Of a DNA stretch of 64,000 nucleotides, positions 12,340 to 23,623 are shown in pieces. Under the pieces are notes generated by a model. That model was not told where the DNA came from and did not search any database. It saw nothing but the letters and a program-made list of their open reading frames with translations. The number at the start of each line of letters is the position of its first letter. The stretch's first letter is position 1. This DNA comes from Scleroderma bovista (Eukaryota; Basidiomycota; Agaricomycetes; Boletales; Sclerodermataceae), in NCBI GenBank assembly GCA_037178675.1, contig JAYMGJ010000217.1, positions 1 through 64,000 on the forward strand, read 5' to 3'. The position numbers and the translations under genes were made by a program.

Positions 12340-13445
12340 AGTGCCATGGTTGTAGTGGTACTGTGGCTGCAGTTGTGCCATCACCACAGTCTTTCCATGG
12401 CTGCAGTCTGTTGTGCTGTGGCCACAGTAGTGCCATGGCCACAGTCATGCCATGGTTGCAGACTTGCCATAGCTGCATAACCACCATCTTGCCATGGCCA
12501 CAGTTGTACCACGGCTGCAGTTGTGATATGCTGCAGTTGTGCCATTGCCACAGTCTTGCCATGCCTGAGATTGTCATGGCTGCAGTCATGCCATAGCCGC
12601 AGTCTTTCTGCAACTGCAGTAGTGCCATGGCTGCAGTCTTGCCATGGCCGCAGTAGTAGTGCCATGGCTGCAGTCTTGCCGTGGCCACAGTCTTGCCATG
12701 GCCACAGTAGTGCCATGGCTGCAGTAGTGCCATGGCCGCAGTCATGCCATGGCTGCAGTAGTGCTGTGGCCGCAGTAGTGCTATGGCTGCAGTCTTGCCG
12801 TGGCCGCAGTCTTGCCATGGCCGCAGTAGTAGTGCCGTGGTCGCAGTCTTGCCGTGGCCGCAGTCTTGCCATGGCCGCAGTAGTAGTGCTGTGGCTGCAG
12901 TCTTGCTGTGGCCGCAGTAGTAGTGCTGTGGCTGCAGTCTTGCTGTGGCCGCAGTAGTGCCGTGGCAGCAGTCTTGCCATGGCTGCAGTAGTAGTGCCGT
13001 GGCTGCAGTCTTGCCATGGCTGCAGTAGTAGTGCCGTGGCCGCAGTCTTGCCATGGCCGCAGTCTTTCCATGGCCGCAGTAGTGCTGTGGCCACAGTCTT
13101 GCCATGGCTGCAGTAGTGCTGTGGCCACAGTCTTGCCATGGCCGCAGTAGTGCCGTGGCCGCAGTCTTGCCATGGCCGCAGTAGTAGTGCCATGGCTGCA
13201 GTCTTGCTGTGGCTGCAGTAGTGCCATGGCAGCAGTCTTGCCATGGCTGCAGTAGTAGTGCCGTGGCTGCAGTCTTGCCATGGCCACAGTCTTGCTGTGG
13301 CCGCCATAGTGCCATGGCCGCAGTCTTGCCGTGGCTGCTGTAGTGCCGTGGCCGCAGTAGTGCCATGGCCGCAGTCTTGCCGTGGCTGCTGTAGTGCCGT
13401 GGCCGCAGTAGTGCCATGGCCGCAGTCTTGCCGTGGCCACAGTAC
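12340..13445. repeat. Minisatellite of 15-21 bp units rich in PstI/NcoI sites
   Basis: About sixty short units alternate between forms such as ccatggctgcagtcttg and ccatggccgcagtagta. The units are near multiples of three, so long open frames exist on the minus strand (KTAATALLRPWQDCGHG type), but the composition is that of a repeat. Point variation at C/T positions within CpG words (gccgcag/gctgcag) is frequent. Confidence 0.9.
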
Positions 13446-13733
13446 TGCCTCTATTGCACACTGGCTCACTTATTGTATTGGTATGCTACTCCTCTCAGCC
13501 CGAGTATTTTCATGAAGACACCCATTTGTCCGGCTTAAGACTTTCACCCTACCCCATGGTGACAACACAGCCATGGGCCCACCATTGTCACTTGGTGACA
13601 ATGCTTTCGGTGGCTGACCCATGTGATACAGGAAAGCCCCAGTCATAAGCCTCACTTCCGCCAGCCTGTGTAGCACGGCCGATTGTCATCGTCCGCTGAC
13701 CATATAACACGGCCTACACAGGTGCATGGGCTC

Positions 13734-14443
13734 GAAATAAAATGGGTTGCAAGACGATAAATCTGGCGCGGTTATATAATAAACCACATAAGGGAGGTGC
13801 AGAGCATTATCTAATGTTGGAGTGCAAATATTCAGTAGGAAAACTTTCGAGTAGTATTGACTAGCAAATGCTGCTAATGGGGTATGCACAAAAAAGTACA
13901 AAATACAAAAAGAGGACACATGGGTATATGATTGAAATGGAGCAATTAAGAAGGCAAGATGTGGCCTAAAAAAGATTGCACACAACGGGACTTGAACTGG
14001 CACCTTAGGTAAAAAGAAGAGAGCTGTCAACCATTAGACTAAAAGCACAACAGTATCATCATCAACAATGCAAATATGACCAAATCGACTACATTTGGTC
14101 ATATTTGGATTGATGACAAAGCTAACAATGCCTCTATGGCTTAATGGTTGATGTCCCTCTTTTTTTACCTAAGGTGCCAGTTCAAGTCCCATTGTGTGCA
14201 ATCTTTTTTAGGCCACATCTTGCCTTCTTAATTGCTCCATTTCAATCATATACCCATGTGTCCTCTTTTTGTATTTTGTACTTTTTTGTGCATACCCCAT
14301 TAGCAGCATTTGCTAGTCAATACTACTCGAAAGTTTTCCTACTGAATATTTGCACTCCAACATTAGATAATGCTCTGCACCTCCCTTATGTGGTTTATTA
14401 TATAACCGCGCCAGATTTATCGTCTTGCAACCCATTTTATTTC
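13734..14443. repeat. Head-to-head pair of tRNA-like SINEs forming a palindrome
   Basis: Two arms of about 300 bp (13734-14044 and 14133-14443) are near-perfect reverse complements. Each arm starts, at the centre, with a tRNA-like head. On the plus strand from about 14130 this is tggcttaatggttga, resembling an A box, then gtgccagttcaagtccc, resembling a B box (GTTCRANNC). A non-tRNA body ending in gcaacccattttattt follows. The spacer contains a perfect 15-bp inverted repeat (14071-14085 and 14093-14107, caaatatgaccaaat). The arms therefore look like RNA polymerase III-type short interspersed elements in inverted orientation. Confidence 0.6.
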
Positions 14444-14446
14444 ATA

Positions 14447-14640
14447 GTCCAACGTGTGGCTGACATTGTTTACAAATGTTTTCTTGCAGCCATCGCTGTG
14501 AGTGTGAGGGGATTAAGGTTATGCTGGGTTTGAATTGTCCACGTGTGATTATATAATTGTCCATTCAATCAGAATTTCACTAAGTCTCGCAATTAGCCCC
14601 TCACACTCACAGCAGAGGTTGTGAAGGAGCCTGGTTCTCG
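14447..14640. repeat. Inverted second copy of the 7.94-8.14 kb segment
   Basis: From tagtccaacgtgtggctgac to ttgtgaaggagcct this segment is the reverse complement of about 7940-8135, with a few mismatches. It contains the same MITE-like element with gctgtgagtgtgagggg ends and shares flanks on both sides. It directly abuts the SINE palindrome. Confidence 0.75.
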
Positions 14641-14869
14641 CACCTCAAGTACTTGAAGCTCTCGCATAGTATGCCAAGCTTTAACCCTTCATGTTCAGAC
14701 GAAAGAGTGATTCTTTAAGTAAAGCCTCGCATCGGCTGATCACGAGCAGAGCAGATGGGCCTCAGGGATGAGTTACAGTGAGACTCCCATGTGCACATTT
14801 AGTAATGGAAGTAAAAAGGAAGCAATGGTGTCGGCACTCAATCAGTGCAGTCGGTGGCCACAACCCCAG

Positions 14870-15015
14870 GCACGTGTGGCAACCCATAAAAACCCGTAAA
14901 CCCGCAGTACGGGTATGGTGTGGGCACGGGTTGACCTTGTGACAACCCGCACCCGTACCCGTCATACCTGTAGACCCGTAACCCGCGGTGGTAAGCATAC
15001 CCGTGCTCTACCCTA
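14870..15015. repeat. Degenerate acccgta/acccgc short repeats
   Basis: Both strands carry clustered acccgtaaacccgc, gtacgggta and cacccgtacccgt words. This is a simple-sequence region with no coding signal. Confidence 0.4.
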
Positions 15016-15797
15016 AAGATACATACAATCACAAATATCCGACAGATGCTTTAGTTGCGAAGTTTTCATTCATCCAGTCCGAAATAAACTGGAGTCCTTA
15101 GTCTTCCCCAGGCGACCCTCAAAATCTCTAAGAAAATAGCCGTTCGTTCAAGGTACTTCAGGAAGTTATGCTGAGGTGACATCCGCTCGAGAGCCATCTC
15201 GCTGGACATTTGCCCGACATGCACAAGTTTTTTCGCTGTGATTCTGCCTTTCTTTGAGGGTGGACTCCACATCGTACATAGAACAACCTGGAGTCAGGAA
15301 CATTGAACAGCCCATTGTGTCACATCAACTGTCAAGTTCACGTCCAACCTTGGATGAATTTATGTATGTGCATATGAAGGGCAAGTCGGTGTCACATGCG
15401 ACAGTGACAGACATGATGGCACTTCTTCGAGAGCCACTCTGATAGGGTCAGATGACTATGATTACAAAGTTCGAATGATGAGAAGGTAATTCCACCCGGG
15501 ATACTAATAAACCTATGTACTTACTGTTGAATGAGGATCCCTACCTCGGTGAGTATCGGGACCAACGCTTCTGTCTTTCTGCATCTTCATGGCCTACTTC
15601 CAGAAAGACCAGGTATGTGACCATCTAACCAGCCATTTAGATGCATGACTCGACGTGGATAGAGATATGATAAAAGTGGCGATACAACGCGACTATGTCG
15701 GCTACAAAAGGTCAGTGGAGCAGTGTGTTGTAAAGTGATAAGGCTAAAGAAATGAGGAGGCCCAGTGGCAGAGCGCAAAGTTAACACGGCTTCCCTG
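15016..15797. other. No confident gene; left flank of the Copia element
   Basis: A minus-strand open frame at 15066-15272 (RITAKKLVHVGQMSSEMALE) looks protein-like, but I cannot place it in a family and it has no confirmed splicing partners. The rest of the stretch shows nothing. Confidence 0.25.
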
Positions 15798-16375
15798 TGT
15801 TGAAGCAATACCTATGTACGTAAAGGAACTGCTACTCCAACTCACCTGTTGGGTGGAGTGCACAACCTGAGATGGTAGTGGTAGCTGGTCAAGAGCTGTT
15901 ATATTATATAAGCGGTGGACGCTGTTTATATACAACAAATAGTGTGATGCTGAAAAGATAACAAAGTGTTTGGGTGGCTGCTCCCTCAGATGAGGTGCAT
16001 TCAACCCAGGGACTTCTGGAGGTCTGGCAAGGCTCCCAAGGACTAAGGAGACTAAGAAACTAGAGAGTGGAAGGGTGGTTCAGTCACTCCAAGACTGAGC
16101 TCAAAGATATACACTGAAGAGAAGGATGTTTTTTTTTTTTTTGCTTAGTAAGCTAAGTACAAGCCTACATAGCTAAGGTAAGAGTCCAGTATCAGTACTA
16201 CCAATCTACACACCCAGAGACAGGACTGTCTCTACAATGTGTGACTGTGACGCGTGACGTGTGACATGTAACATCTACTCTAAAGAGGACTATTACTAAG
16301 TCTACACTAATATGGGTCGCAGTCTTGTGCGCACTTCGTCGACGGTTTACGCCGGGTGCACGTGCGACTTCAACA
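15798..16375 (-). repeat. Copia 3' LTR (full length, 578 bp)
   Basis: Sequence from tgttgaagcaatacc to gcgacttcaaca. It contains a polyT run near 16130 and a 290-bp middle part that the other LTR lacks. Outside this part the two LTRs are nearly identical, so insertion was fairly recent. Confidence 0.9.
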
Positions 16376-16385
16376 CTCCCCCTCG
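16376..16385 (-). promoter_or_regulatory. Polypurine tract of the Copia element
   Basis: On the minus strand cgagggggag directly precedes the 3' LTR start TGTTGAAG. This is the expected position for priming plus-strand DNA synthesis. Confidence 0.7.
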
Positions 16386-16421
16386 CTGTGCTGCACGTAG
16401 AGCACTTCAGCAAATAAGGCG

Positions 16422-19400
16422 CTAGATGCTGCCAGAGGGAAACTGTAAGCCTAGTTGAGCTCTGAACTTCGCGAATTTCTCGCGGGGTAAGTTCTTGGTG
16501 AGCAGATCGGCGGGATTTTCAGCACCATCAATGAAGAATAGCTCCACATTACCTTTCGCGACTGACTCGCGGATTCCGTGGTAGCGGATGTCGATGTGCT
16601 TGGAGCAAGGCTCCGTTATGGGGTTGGATGCCATGAATATGGACCCCTGATTATCACCGCAAATCGGGATAGCTTTCAGCTTATAGCTGAGCTCACTGAG
16701 CAAACTTCGAATCCAGGTAACTTGGCGAGCACAATCGCTCGAAGCCATGTATTCAGCCTCAGTGGACAAGTACGCAATAGTCTTCTGCACACGAGAAGTC
16801 CAACTGATCAAGCCATCTGCAAGTTTCAGGTAGAAACCTGTCTGCGAGAGGCGAGAGATAGGGTCTGATCCCCAATCTGAGTCCGTGCATGCAATCAGGC
16901 CAGCACCGGATCCACCATTGTACACTAGGGAGTAATTAGGTGTACCAATCAAGTAGCGACAGATATACAGCGCTTTGCTTAGGTGGTCCTGAGATGGGTT
17001 CGCGGCATGGTGCGAGAGATGGGTGACTGCAAAGGCAATGTCGGGCCTAGTGCCTAACATAAGGTACAGAAGGGACCCAATAACCGTCTGGAAACGGGAG
17101 CGGAGTTCCGCATCAACAGGCTCTGTATTTTTGGCGGCATAGTAGCCAGCCAGCAGTGGGGTGCTTGCGGACTTTGCATTGAGCATGCCGCAGCGTTCGA
17201 TGACCTTTTGGAGGTACGCGCATTGATCCAGGTGGATAGCGCGACCTTTGCGAGTGATTTGCATGCGGAGGAACTCCTTAGGTTCTCCAAGGTCTCTGCA
17301 CTCCCATTTGCGCATGAACTGCACTTTGATGGCATCAACAACAGCCTTGTTAGGGCCGCAGAATAGTGCGTCGTCAACGTAGATAATACCGATGACAATG
17401 TTGGTGCCTTTCTTCTTGTAGAAGAAGATGCCTGCTTCAGACTTAAGGCGCTCAAACCCGAGTTCCTTGAGAGACTCATCAAGTGTGCGCCACCAAGCTA
17501 GACCGGGCTGTTTGAGGCCATAGAGGGCACGCCAGAGGCGGAGCACTTTGCGCTCTTGCCCGGGAACTGCAAACCCTTCGGGTTGTTCCATGTAGATCTC
17601 TTCGTTGAGCTTGCCATACAAGTAGGCGCTCCAAACGTCGAGTCCAGTGATATACCAATTCTCAAGTGCGGCAAGCGCAAGCATGAGGCGCACTGTTTCA
17701 AAGCACACGACTGGTGAGAAGACCTGGTCGAAATCTAATCTGGGAGAAGCCTTTCGCTACTAAGCGGGCTTTCTTGCGGCCATCCGACTTCACGTCAAAG
17801 ACCCATCAATTCTTTATGACCTTCTGGTCTCGGGGATGGTCAACTAGCTCAAAGACCTTGCGCTTTCGCAGCACGTCGAGCTCTTCTTGGCAAGCAAGTC
17901 GCCAGAGTTTCTGCTCAGCTTGGGGTAAGCGAGCAATGTCCTTGTAGGACCAATTGCGGACACTCTCGTATTGAGGGTCGTGGGTTTTGAGGGCTTTGCC
18001 CATCAGATAACAGACTAGGTTTGCTCCCCCTTCCTCGCACATCTTTTGCACATCTTCCTCACTGGGTGTTGCAGAGGTGTCAGGGAAACCACCAGGAACA
18101 TGGTCTGGTGTGTCTGGTTGTGGGGGCCTAGGGGCCTCACCCACTGTTTCTCGCCATCGAGAGGCACTTTCGATATCCCGGAGTTGCTCAACGGGATGTC
18201 GCCGCTCACCATACACGTTACCAGGGCGCAATGGCGCTCTACGTTCACGTTGGGGGTGGGCAGGGATATTCACTGCAGGGGGTCGCGGCACATTCTGGCG
18301 GCGTTCAGCTCGGCCAGGGCACTGCGGTGCCGGAGGTGGCGGATTTCTCGCCGGTGAAGGCATTCTCGGTGCCGGTGGAGGCACTGGAGGTGGCGTACGG
18401 GGAGGATTTATTTGATTAGGCTCTTCCTCAGGAGCCTCAGGTTCCTCGCGCTTTGGATCGTCATCCTGCGCTTGGGGATGTGGGTAGCCATGGTCGTGTT
18501 CCACATCGTCATCACTGTCGGTATCATCAGGGGAATTCCCTGGTTGATCAGTGGCTGGTTTCGGATTTGCCCTTCCGAAAGGGTTCTCGAGAGGTTCACA
18601 CCTGTTTTTGGGGCAGCGAGGGAAATGACGCTCGTCAAAGACGGCGTGAGCAGCAGTAAACACTGCATTGGTGGAGTGCATGAACAAAAAGTTGCGCTCA
18701 TTGCCAGGGGCAACACCGACATAGGTCATAAGCTCCGACTTGGGAGCCATCTTATTTGCTCGAGCCGAGGCTGGGAGGTAGACAAAGGCTCCACAGCCAA
18801 ATACACGGAGGTGGTCAATGTTAGGCATCTCCCCCTTAAGCATTTCATGGGGGGTGCGCCATCGCAGGCAAGCTACTGGAGTATGGTTGTAAAGGTGAGT
18901 TGCGTGAGCAAACGCAAATTCCCACCAGGAGTCAGGAATGCAGGCTTGATGCCGCATAGACTCGGCTTTATCCATGAGAGTGCGCCCTAAACACTCGGCG
19001 CGGCCATTCTGCATGGGAGTTCTTGGAGCACTTTGATATACTTTAATTCCTTTCTCAAGGAGTGCTCGATCAAATAGATTGGATTTATATTCTCTGCCGG
19101 CATCGGACATCCATCCAACAACGTGCGTATCATGTTGGACGCGCACCATTTCGAGGAAATCTTTGGCAGCCGTAATCGCTGCAGCTTTGGAGCGAAGAGG
19201 CATAGTCCAGGCGTGAGAAGTGTAGTCGTCGTAGAAGGTAATGACATATTTAAACTTCCGGTACGACGTAACCGGGAAGGATTTGAGATCAGAGTGCACT
19301 AGCTCGAAGGGCTTAGAAGCACATCTTTCATTCTCTGGGAAAGCTCGATTTGGCATCTTGCCAAGAGCACATCCAGGGCAAACACAATCCTCAGTTGGAA

Positions 19401-21330
19401 AGTGAATCTCCGGGAAGCGCTGCGTATGTTTTTGCACGCATCGGAGTACTTCCTTCGAGGGGTGCCCAAATCTCCGGTGCATAATGTCGTAATCGACTTT
19501 GCTCACGGAGGCGATATAGTTAGATCTAATTATCGGGATAGATCTAATCCCAAAAATGACGTTGCGATCGTCTTCTGGGTCTGGCCCAAACCATAGGCGT
19601 TCAGCTTTATGAGTGAGGCTAATGCCTCTCTTATTGCCAGTGACTTTGTAATTATGCTGGAGCATTTTGCCCATAGAAATAAGGTGGGCAGTAGCGCCTG
19701 GCATATGGAGCACTTGGGTGAGTGTAATGACTTTCTCATCCCCAGAGTTGTGGTCTAGGCACCGGAGTAATACTGTGCCAATGCCAGCAATTAGTGCTAC
19801 ACCATTAGCCGTTTTGGCGTAGTGCGCTCGCTTTAGCGTGTTGTAGGAGGCAAAATCGCCTATGTCACCGGTGAAGTGGCGTGATGCACCAGAGTCTAGT
19901 AGCCAGAAGGCACCAGATAGTTCGCTATCATCAACCATTTTTCCCTTACATCCAGCACAGCGTGCATTTGTTTCATGCGAACACGAACAGATATATGCAT
20001 TTCTCGAGATACGACATGACATATTGTAGTGACTACTCGCTATATACAGTGACGGCGTATAGCGCACATGTAAAGGGAGCGTGTCAGTGTCGATCAGCAC
20101 GCGTGCAGAAGGTACTTGCCTGAAGAGGCTGGCCTCCGCGCCCATTGCCATCGACGTCGCGTTGTAGCGGTCGAGGACCATCGCGTCGATTTCGTCGAAC
20201 TCGTCATCGGCGAAGGGCTCGTGGGCGAAGGGTTCATCATCCCCAAGGGAGATGGCATCCTCCTCATACATCGTGATGTGCTCCTCAAGACGAGGGCGCT
20301 TCAACGAGGAGGGACCGGCCTCGGGCTGGTCCAGGTTCGTACTCGCCAACGACACGACTTGGTCGAGGGTGCGGATGGTCTGGCAGGAGGGTTCTACCCC
20401 CAAGCGGTGTGCCAAGTCAAAGGCTTTGATGGTATTTTCGAATGCGGGGGGGCCGTAGTGGGCAGCACCGGGAGTGTGGGCCAAGGTGCGAGGGTCGACG
20501 GTGGGCTCTGGTCCATCGTAGTGGATGTATGTAGCGAAGGCGGCTTGTTGGGCGTTCTCGCGGCGAGCGCGAGCCTTCTTGCCACCACGTCGGGTGCGGC
20601 CTCCCTGTCCTTGGGCAGGAGCGTTTCCGCTCGTACCGCCGTTGGACCCGCCTTGCTGCTGCTGCTGCTGCTGGGTGAACTTGGGGTCAGCCGGCTTGCG
20701 CTTCACAGCGCTAAGCTTGTTGGCCTGGGGGCCCTTACCACCAGCACGCGAAGAGGCGCCTTTCTGCTCGAATGAGAGCGTGGCGGCCTTGACTATCCCG
20801 TCGGGCTTCAGATTTTTAATCTCGTCCGGCGACGTCTGGCTGAGAATTTGAGCTATGACCTCCATAGTAGGAGGGAGCTTGCACAGAATGATCATTGCCT
20901 GCACAGGGGCAGGGAACTCGAAGCCGGCGTCTTTGAGATAGGCAAAGTGGCTAAGCACCTTGGTGATAGCCGGAGCGGGATGGGAGCCAGCGGGAATGGT
21001 CGTCACCAGGAGCTTGCTAAGCTCGGCGTAGGCAGAGCCGATACTGGGGGCGCCAAAGTTCTTCTTCAGGTGGTCCCAGACTTCCTTAACGCTATCGAGA
21101 TTGGAGACGGCGACCTGGATGGAGGGGGCGAGGCGCAAGGTGATCTTACCGAGCGCTCTCTCGGTGTTGTCGTCCCACTCCTTACGGTCATTGTGGCTGT
21201 CAGCGGGTTGCGTTGTCGAGTAAACGTACCATTGGCCTTGTGCCCGAAGGTAGGCTTGCATAGAGGTGTGCCACTGCTGCCAGTTGGAGCCAGTGAACAC
21301 GGGAACCATCTTGTCGAGAGTGCTGGACAT
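16422..21330 (-). pseudogene. Copia Gag-Pol polyprotein, disrupted before reverse transcriptase
   Basis: The probable start is the ATG at 21330 (MSSTLDKMVPVFTGSNWQQW). An UBN2-type Gag is followed by a Q-rich basic stretch (TQQQQQQQGGSNGG, GGRTRRGGKKARARR). No CX2CX4HX4C zinc knuckle is visible. The protease motif LLDSGASRHFTG is near 19890. The integrase zinc-binding region and core (VHSDLKSFP, FYDDYTSHAW, TPMQNGRAE) cover 18900-19500. The first frame stops at 17806, where a TGA follows VIKN. Further on a small deletion shifts the frame, and the rest is open from 17708 to 16422. That part carries the reverse transcriptase (YVDD motif near 17365) and RNase H (CTDSDWGSD, LSTEAEYMA). The stop and shift should block Pol synthesis. 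Confidence 0.92.
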
Positions 21331-21702
21331 GGTGATGTTCTGTTGGGAGTCAACGGAGTCAGCAAATGAATGCGACAGCGGACAAGCAAGGAAAGAAGAA
21401 AACACCTGAGTGCTAGTGAAAGCACTTCTGTCAACAGCTAACTCATGACTAGGGTATGCCAGTGCAAGTCGTCGACAATGTTCGCCATGGTTGGCGCAAG
21501 TCATCGACGAACTTCGCCTGTGGCAGTACAGGTGCTCAACTAGGAGCTCACTGTCTGGCGCAAGTCGTCGACCGACTTCACCTTGTGGCTGTGCAGGGGC
21601 TCAGCTAGGAGCTCACTGTGGTCCACAGCATCAAGCTAGTTAAAGCGATGCTCAGGGAGCTGGAGCACTGCCTGGTGCATTGCTGCACACAGTGCGCTCA
21701 CA

Positions 21703-21714
21703 GGGCTCATAACC
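21703..21714 (-). promoter_or_regulatory. Probable primer-binding site, tRNA anticodon-loop type
   Basis: Immediately inside the 5' LTR the minus strand reads ggttatgagccc. Its complement, gggctcataacc, resembles the anticodon loop (CAU) of methionine tRNAs. Copia elements are known to prime with an internal half of initiator tRNA. The assignment is by eye. Confidence 0.5.
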
Positions 21715-22002
21715 TGTTGAAGCAATACCTATGTACGTAGAGGAACTGCTACTCCAACTCACCTGTTGGGTGGAGTGCACAACCTGAGATGGTAGTGGTA
21801 GCTGGTCAAGAGCTGTTATATTATATAAGTGGTGGACGCTGTTTATATACAACAAATAGTGTGACACGTGACTGTGACATGTGACATGTAACATGTAACA
21901 TCTACTCTAAAGAGGACTATTACTAAGTCTACACTAATATGGGTCGCAGTCTTGTGCGCACTTCGTCAACGGTTTACGCCGGGTGCACGTGCGACTTCAA
22001 CA
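21715..22002 (-). repeat. Copia 5' LTR with internal deletion (288 bp)
   Basis: Matches the other LTR at both ends but lacks about 290 bp in the middle. The break lies at a repeated gtgtga word, which suggests a microhomology deletion after insertion. Confidence 0.85.
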
Positions 22003-22007
22003 CCCTG

Positions 22008-23580
22008 GTACAAACTTGACTCGGTTGTCCGCAGCATCATCGTCAATAGTGAGCTGGCAATTCCAATGAGGCTGATCGAACACTTTGCGAGGCTGTCCGA
22101 GCCTGGTTCCAAACCCTGCTGGCAGCTAAATTGTCATTGAGTAAGAGCTCGAACCTCAAGTTTTGTGTTAAGTGCTATATGACCACTGTAGAATTCGTCC
22201 GTTGCAGAACACGCACTCTCACGCAGAACATTTGCCATCGACCATGTGATCCTCGTTACCGCCCTACTGATGTAATTTATAGTTTCCAGGGAAACGTATA
22301 TGTAAAGAGGCTAGTTGGCCAGAACCTAACTACAGGTAAGTGTTTTTGTTGAGGCAGGAGACTCAAGTCCGGGAATGGGGAGCATAGTGGTTAGCGAACC
22401 CAGTGGAGTGCTTACAACAAACGTCTTTTTACAGCGGCGATCTTGGAGATTTCGCAAGCTTCGTCACCCCCATGAAAGAGCTTGCCGTAGTATGTGTTTA
22501 TTGTGCAAACATTTCACGTGGTCCACATACTTCCGTCCAGCAACATGCTACCAACAAGTGCCACCGGGATGGTTTCCTTGAAGTCGTTCCTACACTGTCG
22601 ATGGGTGCCTACATCAACTGATAGGAAGGCAAAGGAATGGGGCAAGATCGATAACGTGTTCTTTAACTCCTTTGTTCATGTCCGGTGTGTATATCGTATC
22701 TTTGGTAGGACAATTCTGCGAGATTGACGGTTGCATCTCCATGTACATGGTGATCTTGATATTGCTGCGCCCCACATGCCGCTGTCCCCGCATGACTTGA
22801 ATGACAATAACTCAAACGGCCTTAGAGTCAGGATCGGCTATCTGGTGACCGACGCTAGAACCACGATCGTTCTTCCCCACTCTTCCCTCATCATCGCCGC
22901 TGCCCTGGGATGCGGGGCGTGCGGCTTTTCTCAAAAATTGTATCTTGATACGTCTTCGGGATAATGTTCCTTGAAAATATGAAGAGTGCTGCGGGTAAGT
23001 GTGTATAATTTATCCGGGGAATGCATTGTGCATAGTGACCCAGGATGTAGGAGAAATGTCAACATGAACAATGAAAAGGAAAGTTGGTATCAATTTCCAC
23101 AACACGATTTTTCTGAAGTATGGCTCTGAACAAGTATGACCCTTACACTTATTCTAAGCAGAATGTGGCATGCCATGAGTGTAAATGCAAATACTCCTAC
23201 CACCTAAAAGATGGAGACTGTGTTCTAGGACTCAAATATCTCCCCATGGGGAAGTGCTTTGTGAGAATCCCCCAACCTGGGTATCCAGCCACATTGCTGA
23301 CATTGTTTAGTCTTAAGAGACAGAATAGTGGGGATGAGTGAGTTTGTGGGCAGCTGTAGGTTGAAGATGATACAAAAAGAACATGGATATTGATAGGGTC
23401 CATTGATGTTTATGAGTTCAGCTGAGGCATGTTTGGGAATGGATTGGCCAAAAAGGTCACAACATAGTCATGTTATATAAAAATGTAGCAGATCCTTTAG
23501 ACAAAGTACATTGATATGGAAAACATTATCTTTCAAGTGCATGGACTCATTGGTTAAAGGAATTTCTTTGCTGATTGGTA
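22008..23580 (+). pseudogene. Degenerate Copia-like fragments
   Basis: Near 22425-22495 the plus strand reads FYSGDLGDFASFVTPMKEL, resembling the segment after the Copia protease motif. Near 23478-23560 a piece like KNVADPLDKV followed by WTHW resembles the extreme C-terminus of Copia Pol. Stops and frame changes separate them, and most of the interval is unassigned. If real, this is an old element unrelated to the one at 15.8-22.0 kb. Confidence 0.3.
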
Positions 23581-23623
23581 GATCATTAAAAACATGATGT
23601 AGTCTTGAAGAGGATCAACTTAC

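Larger units (their letters stand above)
15798..22002 (-). mobile_element. Ty1/Copia LTR retrotransposon with 5-bp target duplication
   Basis: A 6205-bp element lies between CCCTG direct repeats (15793-15797 and 22003-22007). Its LTRs begin TGTTGAAG and end CTTCAACA. It is transcribed leftwards, with the 5' LTR on the right. The order capsid-like Gag, DSGAS protease, integrase, reverse transcriptase, RNase H is the Copia order. It is damaged by a stop codon and a frameshift at the start of the reverse transcriptase, and its 5' LTR is 290 bp shorter than the 3' LTR. Confidence 0.95.

Noticed and set aside
12221..13469. Long minus-strand open frames (360-400 codons) in the 12-13 kb repeat
   Set aside because: They follow from unit lengths divisible by three and change with every frame. 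The composition is pure repeat.
14130..14205. Functional tRNA gene
   Set aside because: A- and B-box-like words are present, but the anticodon arm (a T run) and acceptor stem do not fold into a credible tRNA. A SINE head fits better.
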